Under the pieces are notes generated by a model. It had not been told where the DNA came from. It saw only the letters and a list, made by a program, of their open reading frames with translations, and did not search any database. Below are positions 54,561 through 63,505 of a stretch of 64,000 nt of DNA, piece by piece (positions within the stretch are counted from its first letter, which is position 1; the number at the start of each line of letters is the position of its first letter). The stretch comes from Mycolicibacterium goodii (GTDB lineage: Bacteria; Actinomycetota; Actinomycetes; Mycobacteriales; Mycobacteriaceae). The position numbers and the translations under genes are program-made. The DNA is taken from positions 3,348,001 through 3,412,000 of the forward strand of contig NZ_CP092364.2 in NCBI RefSeq assembly GCF_022370755.2, given 5' to 3'.

Positions 54561-57500
54561 TTGACCACCGCCAGTAGGTCGCCGCCTTCGACCTGGGCGG
54601 TGGTTGCGACGGCGATGCGCTGCACGGTGCCTGGTTTGGGTGCGGTGATGGCGGCTTCCATTTTCATCGCTTCGATGGTGGCGATGGTCTGGCCGGCGTC
54701 CACGCAGTCGCCTTCGGCGACCCCGACGGTGACCACACCGGCGAACGGCGCGGCGATGTGGTCGGGGTTGGTGCGGTCGGCCTTCTCGGCGGCGGGCACC
54801 TCGCTGGCGATGCTGCGGTCACGCACCAGCACCGGACGCAACTGGCCGTTGATGATGCACATCACGGTGCGCATACCGCGCTCGTCGGCCTCGGAGATCG
54901 CCTCCAGACCGATCAGCAGTTCCACGCCGCGTTCGAGTTGCACGCGGTGCTCCTCGCCGTAACGCAGTCCGTAGAAGAACTGGTTGGCGCTCAGCGACGA
55001 GGTGTCGCCGTAGGTGTCGCGGTGGGCCTCGAACTCGGCGGTGGGCCCGGGGAACAGCAGCCGGTTCAGCGCGCCCTGGCGCTTGGCGCCGGGCTGGGCG
55101 AGCAACGCCTCGTCCTCGGCGGACAGTTGCTCGGTGCCCCGGGCCGGTCCCCGACCCGCCAGGGCCTTGGTGCGCAACGGTTCGGGCCAGCCGCCGGGCG
55201 GATCGCCGAGCTCACCGCGCAGGAACCCGATCACGCTGTCAGGGATGTCATAGCGCGCCGGATCGGCGGCGAACTCCTCGGCGCTGATCCCGGCACCGAC
55301 CAGCGCCAAAGCCAGGTCCCCGACCACCTTCGACGACGGCGTGACCTTGACCAGCCGGCCCAGGACCCGGTCGGCGGCAGCGTAATTGGCCTCGATCTCC
55401 TCGAACCGGTCGCCCAGTCCCAGCGCGATCGCCTGCTGGCGCAGGTTGCTCAGCTGACCACCCGGGATCTCATGGGTGTACACCCGCCCCGTCGGGCCGG
55501 GCAGCCCGGACTCGAACGGCGCATACACCTTGCGCAGCGCCTCCCAGTACGGCTCCAGATCACACACCGCCGCCAGATCCAGACCCGTGTCATACCGGGT
55601 GTGCGCGGCCGCCGCCACGATCGAGCTCAGTGCCGGCTGGCTCGTGGTCCCGGCCATCGGCGCCGCCGCCCCGTCGACCGCGTCCGCACCGGCCGACCAG
55701 GCCGCCAGATACGTCGCCAGCTGACCGCCCGGGGTGTCGTGGGTGTGCACGTGCACCGGCAGATCGAACCGGGCACGCAGCGCACTGACCAACGTGTGGG
55801 CGGCCGGGGCGCGCAGCAGACCGGCCATGTCCTTGATCGCCAGCACGTGCGCACCGGCGGTGACGATCTGCTCGGCCAGCTTCAGGTAGTAGTCGAGCGT
55901 GTAGAGGTTCTCGGCGGGATCACTGAGATCACCGGTGTAGCACATCGCCACTTCGGCGATGGTCGAACCGGTTTCGCGCACCGCCTCGATCGCCGGCCGC
56001 ATCGACTCGACATTGTTGAGCGCATCGAAGATCCGGAAGATGTCGATGCCGGTGGCCGCGGCCTCCTCCACAAACGCCGACGTCACCAGCTCCGGATACG
56101 GCGTATAGCCCACGGTGTTACGGCCCCGCAGCAGCATCTGCAGGCAGATGTTGGGCACCGCCTCACGCAGCGCCGCCAGCCGCTCCCACGGATCTTCCTT
56201 CAAAAACCGCAGCGCCACATCGTAGGTCGCCCCACCCCAGCACTCGATCGACAACAACTGCGGCATCATCCGCGCCACATACGGCGCCACCATCAACAGA
56301 CCGGTGGACCGCACCCGGGTGGCCAGCAAGGACTGATGCGCATCACGAAACGTCGTATCGGTGACCCCGACGGCCTCCGACTCGCGCAGCCACCGCGCGA
56401 AACCCTCAGGGCCCAACTGCACCAGACGCTGCTTGGAACCCGCAGGCGGCGGCGCGCCCAGATCCAACCGCGGCAACTTGTCCTGCGGATACACCGCCGA
56501 CGGGCGTTCGCCGTGCGGCTTGTTGACCGTCACATCGGCCAGATAATTCAAGATCTTGGTGCCACGGTCGGCCGGCGAACGCGACGTCAGCAGATGCGGC
56601 CGATCATCGATGAACGACGTCGTGACCCGCCCGGCCCGAAAATCCGGATCATCGACCACCGCCTGCAAAAACGGGATGTTCGTCGACACACCACGAATCC
56701 GGAACTCCGCCAACGCCCGACGCGCACGCGAGGCCGCCGCCGAAAAATCACGCCCCCGACACGTCAACTTCACCAGCATCGAATCGAAATGCGCCGAGAT
56801 CTCCGCACCCAGATTCGACCCACCATCCAAACGGATGCCCGCCCCACCCGGCGAACGGTACGCGGTGATGCGCCCGGTATCAGGCCGAAACCCGTTGGCC
56901 GGGTCCTCAGTGGTGATGCGGCACTGCATCGCCGCCCCCCGCAACACCAGCCGGTCCTGAGACAACCCCAGATCGGCCAGCGTCTCACCCGCGGCGATAC
57001 GCAACTGCGAGGCCACCAAATCCACATCGGTGATCTCCTCGGTCACCGTGTGCTCCACCTGAATACGCGGATTGCACTCGATGAACACATGATGCCCGCG
57101 CTCATCGAGCAAAAACTCCACCGTGCCCGCACACGAATAACCGATCTGCCGGGCGAACGCCACCGCGTCCGCGCAGATCCGCTCACGCAGCTGCGCACTC
57201 AAATTCGGCGCAGGCGCCAGCTCGATGACCTTCTGATGCCTGCGCTGCACACTGCAATCCCGCTCAAACAGGTGCATCACCTCACCCGCACCGTCGGCCA
57301 GGATCTGCACCTCGATATGGCGCGGATTGAGCACCGCCTGCTCCAGATACACCGACGCATCACCAAACGCCGACTCGGCCTCACGCGACGCCGCCTCGAT
57401 CGCTTCGGCCAACGCGCCACGGTCGGCCACCCGGCGCATCCCGCGCCCGCCGCCACCCGACACCGCCTTGACGAACAAGGGAAACTCCATGCCCTCGGCC

Positions 57501-57940
57501 GCCGCCAACAACTCCTCCACCGACGACGACGGCTCCGAGGACGCCAGCACCGGAAGACCCGCCGCGCGCGCCGCCGCGATCGCCCGCGCCTTGTTGCCGG
57601 TCAGCTCCAAAACCTGCGCCGACGGCCCCACAAACGTGATGCCCGCCTCCGCACACCTGGCCGCAAGCTCGGGATTCTCCGACAAAAAGCCGTAACCCGG
57701 ATACACCGCATCAGCACCCGAATGCTCGGCCACGCGGATGATCTCGTCAACCGACAGATACGCCCGCACCGGATGACCCACATCACCGATCTGATAAGAC
57801 TCATCAGCCTTGAGTCGGTGAAGCGAATTCCGATCCTCATACGGATACACCGCCACGGTGGCGATGCCCATCTCGTATGCAGCCCGAAACGCTCGAATCG
57901 CGATTTCGCCGCGGTTGGCGACGAGCACCTTGGAGATCAC
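54557..57940 (-). CDS. pyc: Pyruvate carboxylase
   Basis: 1127 aa, full length. Biotin-carboxylase domain (start [22 protein letters not shown]-grasp GGGGRGMRR ~160), carboxyltransferase domain ([17 protein letters not shown] ~535), and a C-terminal biotinyl domain with the biotinylated Lys in IEAMKMEAA. It makes oxaloacetate from pyruvate, bicarbonate and ATP. GTG start with a TAGGGT element 5 bases upstream. Codons in the region ~55600-57900 end in G or T more often than in the neighbours, so the antisense strand is unusually free of stops. Confidence 0.97.
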   Translation of the reverse strand: MISKVLVANRGEIAIRAFRAAYEMGIATVAVYPYEDRNSLHRLKADESYQIGDVGHPVRAYLSVDEIIRVAEHSGADAVYPGYGFLSENPELAARCAEAGITFVGPSAQVLELTGNKARAIAAARAAGLPVLASSEPSSSVEELLAAAEGMEFPLFVKAVSGGGGRGMRRVADRGALAEAIEAASREAESAFGDASVYLEQAVLNPRHIEVQILADGAGEVMHLFERDCSVQRRHQKVIELAPAPNLSAQLRERICADAVAFARQIGYSCAGTVEFLLDERGHHVFIECNPRIQVEHTVTEEITDVDLVASQLRIAAGETLADLGLSQDRLVLRGAAMQCRITTEDPANGFRPDTGRITAYRSPGGAGIRLDGGSNLGAEISAHFDSMLVKLTCRGRDFSAAASRARRALAEFRIRGVSTNIPFLQAVVDDPDFRAGRVTTSFIDDRPHLLTSRSPADRGTKILNYLADVTVNKPHGERPSAVYPQDKLPRLDLGAPPPAGSKQRLVQLGPEGFARWLRESEAVGVTDTTFRDAHQSLLATRVRSTGLLMVAPYVARMMPQLLSIECWGGATYDVALRFLKEDPWERLAALREAVPNICLQMLLRGRNTVGYTPYPELVTSAFVEEAAATGIDIFRIFDALNNVESMRPAIEAVRETGSTIAEVAMCYTGDLSDPAENLYTLDYYLKLAEQIVTAGAHVLAIKDMAGLLRAPAAHTLVSALRARFDLPVHVHTHDTPGGQLATYLAAWSAGADAVDGAAAPMAGTTSQPALSSIVAAAAHTRYDTGLDLAAVCDLEPYWEALRKVYAPFESGLPGPTGRVYTHEIPGGQLSNLRQQAIALGLGDRFEEIEANYAAADRVLGRLVKVTPSSKVVGDLALALVGAGISAEEFAADPARYDIPDSVIGFLRGELGDPPGGWPEPLRTKALAGRGPARGTEQLSAEDEALLAQPGAKRQGALNRLLFPGPTAEFEAHRDTYGDTSSLSANQFFYGLRYGEEHRVQLERGVELLIGLEAISEADERGMRTVMCIINGQLRPVLVRDRSIASEVPAAEKADRTNPDHIAAPFAGVVTVGVAEGDCVDAGQTIATIEAMKMEAAITAPKPGTVQRIAVATTAQVEGGDLLAVVN

Positions 57941-57945
57941 GCGTA

Positions 57946-57951
57946 ACCCTA
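57946..57951 (-). promoter_or_regulatory. -10 element TAGGGT, leaderless promoter of pyc
   Basis: Minus strand TAGGGT lies 5 bases before the pyc GTG. Confidence 0.45.
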
Positions 57952-57974
57952 ACCGCCGCTCTATTTCCAGATTG

Positions 57975-58607
57975 TTACAGCAGTGTTGACCAGTATTCCC
58001 AGAAACGCACCAGGATCAAAAGCACAAGTGAGGTGAACCATAGCGCCACCAGCGACCATCGCCACTGGTAGACGATGTTGCCTGCACCTGCGTCGTCGGC
58101 TTCGGTCTGCGGGCGCAGTGCGATGACCGCCGTCACCACCGCCAGCGGGATTGTTACGGCCCAGACCACCATGCAGTAGGGGCACAGGGCCCCGATGCGG
58201 TAGAGGCTCTGGAAGATCAACCAGTGCACGAAGGCCGCGCCGAGCACGGTGCCGATCGCGAGCCCGGCCCAGTACCAGCGGGGCAGACGCACCCCGGTGA
58301 CCGCGAGCACACCGGTCACCACGACGACCGAGAAGGCGACGATGCCGATGAGCGGGTTGGGGAACCCGAACGCCGATGCCTGTGGCGTGACCATCACCGA
58401 ACCGCATGACAGCACCGGGTTGATGCTGCAGGACGGCACATAGTCGGGATTGATCAGCAGTTCGATCTTCTCGACCGTCAACGTCACAGACGCGGCCAGG
58501 CCGAGCAATCCGGCGATCAGCACCCACACCGCGCTCGGTCGGCCGACAGCGAGGCCGCCGGGACCTTCCGTCTGCGACCGGTCGGTGTCAGATGCTGTGA
58601 CGGTCAT
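57975..58607 (-). CDS. Vitamin K epoxide reductase (VKOR) family protein
   Basis: 210 aa with about five membrane helices. Loop CSINPVLSCGSVM (~60-72) and the quinone-side CPYC motif (~141-144) are the redox Cys pairs of bacterial VKOR. It reoxidises DsbA-like proteins and reduces quinone. It starts one base inside the stop of the DsbA gene (TGATG), so the two are co-translated and together form an envelope disulfide-bond system. The larger open frame covering both genes is an artefact of reading dsbA out of frame. Confidence 0.92.
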   Translation of the reverse strand: MTVTASDTDRSQTEGPGGLAVGRPSAVWVLIAGLLGLAASVTLTVEKIELLINPDYVPSCSINPVLSCGSVMVTPQASAFGFPNPLIGIVAFSVVVVTGVLAVTGVRLPRWYWAGLAIGTVLGAAFVHWLIFQSLYRIGALCPYCMVVWAVTIPLAVVTAVIALRPQTEADDAGAGNIVYQWRWSLVALWFTSLVLLILVRFWEYWSTLL

Positions 58608-59335
58608 CAGAGCCCCGGAACCTCGCCGACAATCTCCTTGACCTTGGCGATCAGCGCGTCGGGCGTGCTGGGCTGGTAGTCCTCGCCGTTGATCCGGATG
58701 GTCGGCGTCGCGTTGATCCCGGTTGCCGCGGCCATGCCCTTGACCATCTCGACGTAGCGACCGTTGTTGATGCAGTCGGAGACCTTGCCTGCGGCCCCGG
58801 CCTGCCGGGCCAGTTCGATCAGCCGGGCGTTGTCGGGGTAGATCCCGCTGTTCTCCTGTGGCTGCAGTTCGGGGGTGTACAGCGCGGTGTGGAAGCGACG
58901 GAATGCCTCGGTGGACTCGTCGGCCACGCAGTATGCGGCGCCGCCGGCGCGCGACGAGTAGCCGTTGCCGGCCCGGTCGAGGATGCCGACCATGTAGTAG
59001 TCCGCGGCGATCGCACCGGAGTCGATGAGCTTGGAGATGGTAGGCCCGAAGCTGCGCTCGAAATTGCCGCAGGCGGGGCACAGGAAGTCTTCGTACAGGC
59101 CGAGGACCACCTTCGGGTCGCTCGATCCCTCGTTGGTGACCACATTGCTCGACGCGATGCGAACGGCCTTGCCCGCACCGGCATCGGGATTCTTCTCCCC
59201 GTTCATGACGATGTAGAGCACCAGCGCGACGGCGAACAGCACCACGACCGCGGTCAGGCCGATCTGCACCAGCAGATTGCGCTTGCGGTCGGCGGCTTTC
59301 AGGTCGTACTTGGCGGTCTTCTTGGGTTTGGCCAC
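58607..59335 (-). CDS. DsbA-like membrane-anchored thiol oxidase (Rv2969c-like)
   Basis: 242 aa. A basic N-terminus, one membrane helix (~22-43), and an extracytoplasmic thioredoxin-fold domain with active site CPAC (Cys86, Cys89) in YEDFLCPACGNFE and a helical insertion before ATGINATPTIRING, the cis-Pro region. It introduces disulfides into exported proteins and is recharged by the VKOR protein encoded next. GTG start with leaderless -10 element. Confidence 0.93.
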   Translation of the reverse strand: MAKPKKTAKYDLKAADRKRNLLVQIGLTAVVVLFAVALVLYIVMNGEKNPDAGAGKAVRIASSNVVTNEGSSDPKVVLGLYEDFLCPACGNFERSFGPTISKLIDSGAIAADYYMVGILDRAGNGYSSRAGGAAYCVADESTEAFRRFHTALYTPELQPQENSGIYPDNARLIELARQAGAAGKVSDCINNGRYVEMVKGMAAATGINATPTIRINGEDYQPSTPDALIAKVKEIVGEVPGL

Positions 59336-59341
59336 GCGACA

Positions 59342-59347
59342 AGCGTA
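59342..59347 (-). promoter_or_regulatory. -10 element TACGCT, leaderless promoter of the dsbA-vkor operon
   Basis: Minus strand TACGCT, 6 bases, then GTG 59335. Confidence 0.45.
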
Positions 59348-59368
59348 CCGGCGGCTATGAGAATGCCC

Positions 59369-60493
59369 TTAGACGTGCCTGAGATGTGCCCGCAGGGCAG
59401 AGATCATCGCGGTCGTCGCGGCGGCGCTGCCACCCCCGAGCGGGAAGAAATTCGCGAATGCGTGGATCATCGAGTGCTCTTCGCGCAGGTCGACCAGAAC
59501 CCCGGCGTCGCGCAGCGCTGCCGCGTAGCGATTTCCCTCGTCGCGCAGCGGGTCGAACCCTGCGGTGATCACCAGCGCGGGCGGCAGTCCGGACAGGTCG
59601 TCGGCAAGCAGCGGCGACACCGCGGGATCCTCCGGCGTGACATCGGCACCGTCGAGGTAGTGCGCGGCGAACCAGTCCATGTCCCGCTTGGTCAGGAAAA
59701 ACCCGTCGGAGAACAGCGTGCGCGACCGGGTTTCGCTGACCCAGTCGGTGGCCGGGTACAGCAGGACCTGCAGGGCCGGTGGTGGCAGTTCGTCGTCGCG
59801 GGCCCACTGCGACACCACCGCGGCCAGATTGCCACCCGCGCTGTCCCCGGCGACCACGATCCGCGACGCACCGAGACCGGCCGCGTGTTCGAGTGCCCAC
59901 TGGTAGGCGGCGTAGGCGTCCTCGGCAGCCGCAGGCGCCTTGTGTTCCGGAGCAAGTCGGTAGTCGACCGAGACCACTTGGACATCACCGTCGCGGCAGA
60001 TGAGGCGGCACAGGTTGTCGTGGGTGTCGAGGTCACCGATCACGAACCCGCCGCCGTGGAAATACAGCACGAGGGCCGTCGCCGACGCGCGGTCGACGGG
60101 CACATACCGGCGCGCGGCCATCGGTCCGGCCGGGCCGGGTAACCAGATCTCACTCACGTCGACATGGATGGGCACCCGCATCATCGCCGTCGTCGCCCGC
60201 AGCTTGGCGCGCGAGACGGCCACCCCGCTTCCGGCGCTGTGGTCGGCGACCAGGCCGGGCAGCCCCGCCAGGCGCTGGGTGGCGAGGGTGAACTGCAACG
60301 TGGTGTCGAGCGTGTTGCCGTCGATCGTGATCGAACGCCCGCCCAACAGGAGACGTTTGCGCCGGTCGGATATGCGCGGGATGGAGCCGAGGCCCAGGCG
60401 CGTCGCATGGGCGAGCAGGGCGTCCCTGAAGGTTTCCTTCGAGTCTGTCGCCGGCGGGTCCGCCGCCTGTAGGCCTGGCAGACTTTCAACCAT
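59369..60493 (-). CDS. lipN: Lipase/esterase LipN (hormone-sensitive-lipase family)
   Basis: 374 aa alpha/beta hydrolase. Oxyanion-hole motif YFHGGGFVIGDLD (~147), catalytic Ser in VAGDSAGGNLAAV (~216), Asp in GFDPLRDEG (~315) and His in HSMIHAFANFF (~343). It hydrolyses short- and medium-chain esters. ATG 60493 has GAAGAAGG upstream and matches the family length; its start codon overlaps that of the divergent aldo-keto reductase by two bases (shared CATG). Same position as the lipN gene of M. tuberculosis. Confidence 0.9.
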   Translation of the reverse strand: MVESLPGLQAADPPATDSKETFRDALLAHATRLGLGSIPRISDRRKRLLLGGRSITIDGNTLDTTLQFTLATQRLAGLPGLVADHSAGSGVAVSRAKLRATTAMMRVPIHVDVSEIWLPGPAGPMAARRYVPVDRASATALVLYFHGGGFVIGDLDTHDNLCRLICRDGDVQVVSVDYRLAPEHKAPAAAEDAYAAYQWALEHAAGLGASRIVVAGDSAGGNLAAVVSQWARDDELPPPALQVLLYPATDWVSETRSRTLFSDGFFLTKRDMDWFAAHYLDGADVTPEDPAVSPLLADDLSGLPPALVITAGFDPLRDEGNRYAAALRDAGVLVDLREEHSMIHAFANFFPLGGGSAAATTAMISALRAHLRHV

Positions 60494-61334
60494 GGCACCT
60501 TCTTCTGTGAGTCCTCGCGTCACGCTCAACGACGGTAATTCCATCCCGCAGGTCGGGCTCGGTGTTTGGCAGACACCGGCCGAAGACACCGAGCGGGCCG
60601 TCGCCGCCGCCCTGCAGGCCGGGTACCGCCATATCGACACGGCCGCCGCATACCGTAACGAGACCGAGACCGGTCGCGCGATCGCCACGTCCGGCGTACC
60701 GCGTGACGACATCTTCCTGGTGACCAAGTTGTGGAACAGCGACCAGGGCTACGACGCCACCCTGGCGGCGTTCGATACCAGCGTCGAGCGTCTCGGAGTC
60801 GATTACCTCGATCTGTACCTCATCCACTGGCCGGTGCCTGCGAACAACAACTTCGTCGACACCTTCAAGGCGTTCGCGCACCTGCGTGACCAAGGGCGCA
60901 TCCGTTCCATCGGGGTGAGCAACTTCGAACCCGAGCATCTGAACACACTCATCGACGCCACCGGCATCGTCCCCGCCGTCAACCAGATCGAGCTGCACCC
61001 GCTGCTCCCGCAGCATCAGCTGCGCCAGGTGCACGCCGAGCTCGGCATCGCGACCGAAGCCTGGAGTCCATTGGGACAGGGATCACTCCTGGCCGATCCA
61101 GTGATCACCGGCATTGCTGAACAGCACGGGAAAACGCCCGCACAGGTGCTTATCAGGTGGCATATCCAACTCGGTAATATCGTCATCCCCAAGTCGGTAA
61201 ACCCGGAACGGATTGCGAGCAATTTCGACGTGTTCGATTTCGAGCTCAGCGAGCAGGACATGACGTCCATCGCTTCGCTGGAGACCGGGAAACGGTTGGG
61301 TCCCGATCCACGAACCTTCAATTTCACAGGGTAG
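60492..61334 (+). CDS. Aldo-keto reductase, AKR5 type (first copy)
   Basis: 280 aa from ATG 60492. The full AKR tetrad is present: Asp and Tyr in [10 protein letters not shown] (~48-55), Lys in LVTKLWN (~80) and His in LIHWPVP (~113); NADPH binding by PKSVNPERI (~229). It reduces small carbonyls such as dicarbonyls and aldehydes. Start ATG interlocks with the lipN ATG; a GTG five codons later is an alternative. A paralogue follows five bases after its stop. Confidence 0.9.
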   Translation: MAPSSVSPRVTLNDGNSIPQVGLGVWQTPAEDTERAVAAALQAGYRHIDTAAAYRNETETGRAIATSGVPRDDIFLVTKLWNSDQGYDATLAAFDTSVERLGVDYLDLYLIHWPVPANNNFVDTFKAFAHLRDQGRIRSIGVSNFEPEHLNTLIDATGIVPAVNQIELHPLLPQHQLRQVHAELGIATEAWSPLGQGSLLADPVITGIAEQHGKTPAQVLIRWHIQLGNIVIPKSVNPERIASNFDVFDFELSEQDMTSIASLETGKRLGPDPRTFNFTG

Positions 61335-61339
61335 GTGCC

Positions 61340-62191
61340 ATGACCGCATCGCACGGGCAAGCTGCTGCGATTCCCACCGTCACGCTCAACGACGACAACA
61401 AACTCCCCGTTGTCGGCATCGGCGTCGGTGAATTGTCCGACAGCGAAGCCGAGCGGTCGGTTTCGGCGGCGCTGGAGGCCGGTTACCGGCTCATCGACAC
61501 CGCCGCCGCCTACGGAAACGAGGCGGCGGTGGGCCGCGCCATCGCCGCCTCTGGCATCCCGCGCGACGAGATCTACGTGACCACCAAGCTCGCGACGCCC
61601 GACCAGGGGTTCTCGTCGTCGCAGGCCGCCGCGCGCGCGAGCCTGGAGCGACTCGGCCTCGACTACGTCGACCTCTATCTCATCCATTGGCCCGGCGGTG
61701 ACACCAGCAAGTTCGTCGACAGCTGGGGCGGCCTGATGAAGGTCAAGGAGGACGGCGTCGCGCGCTCGATCGGCGTGTGCAACTTCGGTGCCGACGACCT
61801 CGAGACCATCGTGAGCCTGACGTACTTCACCCCCGCGGTGAACCAGATCGAGCTGCACCCGCTGCTCAACCAGGCCGAACTGCGCGAGGTCAACGCCGGG
61901 TACAACATCGTCACCGAGGCGTACGGGCCGTTCGGCGTCGGGCGTCTGCTGAGCCATCCGGCCATCACAGCGATCGCCGAGGCCCACGGCAAGACCGCGG
62001 CGCAGGTGCTGCTGCGGTGGAGCATCCAGCTGGGCAACATCGTGATCTCGCGGTCGTCGAGCCCCGAGCGCATCGCTTCCAACCTCGACGTGTTCGGCTT
62101 CGAGCTCACCGCCGACGAGATGGACACGCTGGGCGGGCTCAACGACGGCACCCGCTTCCGTCCCGACCCCGCCACCTACACGGGCTCGTAG
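61340..62191 (+). CDS. Aldo-keto reductase, AKR5 type (second copy; Rv2971-like)
   Basis: 283 aa. Tetrad: Asp and Tyr in [10 protein letters not shown] (~50), Lys in VTTKLAT (~82), His in LIHWPGG (~113). The order lipN-AKR corresponds to lipN-Rv2971 of M. tuberculosis, where Rv2971 is the single ortholog; the segment [16 protein letters not shown] and ending [13 protein letters not shown] match it better than the first copy does. AGGGTAGG precedes the ATG. Crystal structures of the M. smegmatis enzyme from this locus (AKR5H type) are known; I am not certain which copy they describe. Confidence 0.9.
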   Translation: MTASHGQAAAIPTVTLNDDNKLPVVGIGVGELSDSEAERSVSAALEAGYRLIDTAAAYGNEAAVGRAIAASGIPRDEIYVTTKLATPDQGFSSSQAAARASLERLGLDYVDLYLIHWPGGDTSKFVDSWGGLMKVKEDGVARSIGVCNFGADDLETIVSLTYFTPAVNQIELHPLLNQAELREVNAGYNIVTEAYGPFGVGRLLSHPAITAIAEAHGKTAAQVLLRWSIQLGNIVISRSSSPERIASNLDVFGFELTADEMDTLGGLNDGTRFRPDPATYTGS

Positions 62192-62197
62192 ATCTCG

Positions 62198-62284
62198 CGA
62201 GCAGACGTAAAGCTGTCCTTTTCCGCGTGGAAAAGGACAGCTTTGCTGGGGGCACCTCCCGCTTGCGGGGGACTGCTCGGCAGT
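62198..62284. repeat. Dispersed near-palindromic repeat, copy B, with a nested hairpin
   Basis: Left arm CGAGCAGACG (62198-62207) is followed by a perfect 16-bp stem (62209-62224 with 62229-62244, loop GCGT), then an extra GC-rich hairpin (GGGGGCACCTCCCGCTTGCG) and the conserved CTGCTCGGCAG end. The inner stem differs in sequence from the other copies but keeps TTTTCC/GGAAAA. It lies between the second AKR gene and tetR, likely a bidirectional terminator. Confidence 0.8.
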
Positions 62285-62290
62285 GGTAGG

Positions 62291-62872
62291 TCACCCGTCG
62301 AGCAGGGTGACCTGGCGGCGCACGGCCGCCGTGACCCGCTCGGTGTCGCCGGTCGCGAGCAGGTCGAGCAGCGCGCCACGTAAGACCGCAAGCGCGAGCG
62401 TGCGCTCCACCGCGGCGTCGCCGGTGCGCCGGCGCTCCTCCGGCTGGCATTTCGCCAAGAGTTCCATCCAATCGTCGACGGTCGCGCGGGCGAAACCCGC
62501 CCACGCGCCGTCCGGTTCGATGAGCGACCGCCCGTAGGCTTCGACCCACAGCGTCAGCAGCGGTCGATGTTGTTCGGCGGCAAGCCATTTCCAGATTTCC
62601 GTGACGGCGACGCCGAGACCTGGCCGTTCGACCGCCGCCACCTGCAGACGGTCCAGCACCGCCAACTCGTCGGCACGCGCCCGCGCCACCAGCGCCCGGA
62701 TCAGCCCCTCTTTGCTGCCGAACAGGTACAGCAGCACGCGCGGACTCGACCCGATGGCGCCGGCCAACGGACGCAACGACATCTCCGCAAGCCCATGCGT
62801 CAGGACGTAGCGGTAGGCGGCCTCGAGAAGCTCGACCTGTCGGGCCGAGGGGGTTGCCTCGTCTGCGGACAC
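62291..62872 (-). CDS. TetR-family transcriptional regulator
   Basis: 193 aa. N-terminal TetR helix-turn-helix at ~10-55 (QVELLEAAYRYVLTHGLAEM, then SSPRVLLYLFGSKEGLIRAL) and an all-helical ligand/dimer domain with TEIWKWLAAEQHRPLLTLWV. GTG start, leaderless -10 element. Divergent from the GNAT gene with a 20-bp dyad in the gap, which suggests it represses itself and the acetyltransferase. Ligand unknown. Confidence 0.85.
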   Translation of the reverse strand: MSADEATPSARQVELLEAAYRYVLTHGLAEMSLRPLAGAIGSSPRVLLYLFGSKEGLIRALVARARADELAVLDRLQVAAVERPGLGVAVTEIWKWLAAEQHRPLLTLWVEAYGRSLIEPDGAWAGFARATVDDWMELLAKCQPEERRRTGDAAVERTLALAVLRGALLDLLATGDTERVTAAVRRQVTLLDG

Positions 62873-62878
62873 AGCGTT

Positions 62879-62884
62879 AGCCTA
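62879..62884 (-). promoter_or_regulatory. -10 element TAGGCT, leaderless promoter of the TetR gene
   Basis: Minus strand TAGGCT, 6 bases, then GTG 62872. The surrounding CAGCGTTAGCCTAACCCTA also resembles the IdeR consensus, but this is explained by the -10 element. Confidence 0.5.
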
Positions 62885-62889
62885 ACCCT

Positions 62890-62909
62890 ACTGAAACGAC
62901 TGTGTCAGT
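62890..62909. promoter_or_regulatory. 20-bp imperfect palindrome, candidate TetR operator
   Basis: ACTGAAACGACTGTGTCAGT has arms ACTGAaACga and ctGTgTCAGT matching at 7 of 10 positions. It lies between the divergent tetR and GNAT starts, next to the tetR -10 element. Confidence 0.45.
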
Positions 62910-62929
62910 GACTTGACCGGGGGTTCACC

Positions 62930-63436
62930 ATGTCGCTGCAAGTGGAGCAATCGCGGGTCGTCGTACGCCGTGCTGACCGCCCCGGAGATCTCGGTTGGGT
63001 GGTGATGGCGCACGGCGAGATCTACCACGAGCAGTTCGGATGGGACACCGATTTCGAGGCGCTCGTGGCCCGCATCGTCGCCGACTACGCCGCCGATCAC
63101 GACCCGGCGCGCGAGGCGGGCTGGATCGCCGAGGTCGACGGCGAGCGCGCGGGCTGCATCTTCTGCGTGGCGGGCGACGAACCGGACGCGGCCAAGTTGC
63201 GCATCCTGTTGGTCACGCCGCAGGCACGCGGCCTGGGTCTCGGTTCGCGCCTGGTCGACGAGTGCCTGCGCTTCGCGCGCACCGCGGGCTACCGCAGGGT
63301 CGGCCTGTGGACCAACGACGTGCTGACCTCGGCGCGAAAGATATACCAGGCGGCGGGATTCCGCCTGGTCGACGAGGGGCGCCACCACAGTTTCGGCCAC
63401 GATCTGATCGGCCAGAACTGGGTGCTGGATCTCTAG
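62930..63436 (+). CDS. GNAT-family N-acetyltransferase
   Basis: 168 aa. GNAT fold with the acetyl-CoA loop VTPQARGLGLGSRLVDECL (~95-113) and the C-terminal YQAAGFRLVDEG. Similar domains are often fused to MarR regulators; here it stands alone beside a TetR gene. Acceptor unknown. The ATG at 62930 is preceded by GGGGGTTC, a weak ribosome site. Confidence 0.82.
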   Translation: MSLQVEQSRVVVRRADRPGDLGWVVMAHGEIYHEQFGWDTDFEALVARIVADYAADHDPAREAGWIAEVDGERAGCIFCVAGDEPDAAKLRILLVTPQARGLGLGSRLVDECLRFARTAGYRRVGLWTNDVLTSARKIYQAAGFRLVDEGRHHSFGHDLIGQNWVLDL

Positions 63437-63438
63437 CG

Positions 63439-63496
63439 CGAGCAGACGCAGAACTGCCCTTTTCGCCCCGGAAACAGGCAGTTTTGCGTCTGCTCG
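63439..63496. repeat. Dispersed near-palindromic repeat, copy C
   Basis: Two 20-base arms, CGAGCAGACGCAGAACTGCC (63439-63458) and the complement GGCAGTTTTGCGTCTGCTCG (63477-63496), match at 19 of 20 positions around a TTTTCGCCCCGGAAA loop. It starts 2 bases after the GNAT stop and ends 9 bases before the stop of the HNH gene on the other strand, so it is placed as a bidirectional terminator. Confidence 0.85.
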
Positions 63497-63505
63497 GCAG
63501 AACAC

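Noticed and set aside
54758..57946. 1062-codon open frame on the plus strand opposite pyc
   Set aside because: pyc is a clear full-length gene with all domains; the antisense frame has a basic, Arg/His-rich composition without any recognisable domain and results from the codon use of pyc.
57975..59342. A 455-codon frame that looks like a fusion ahead of the VKOR protein
   Set aside because: Its first half is dsbA read out of frame; the true genes are dsbA (58607-59335) and VKOR (57975-58607), coupled by TGATG.
62872..62890. Second IdeR-box-like sequence in the tetR/GNAT gap
   Set aside because: The match is caused by a mycobacterial -10 element (TAGGCT flanked by TTAGG-like bases); no iron-related gene is nearby.
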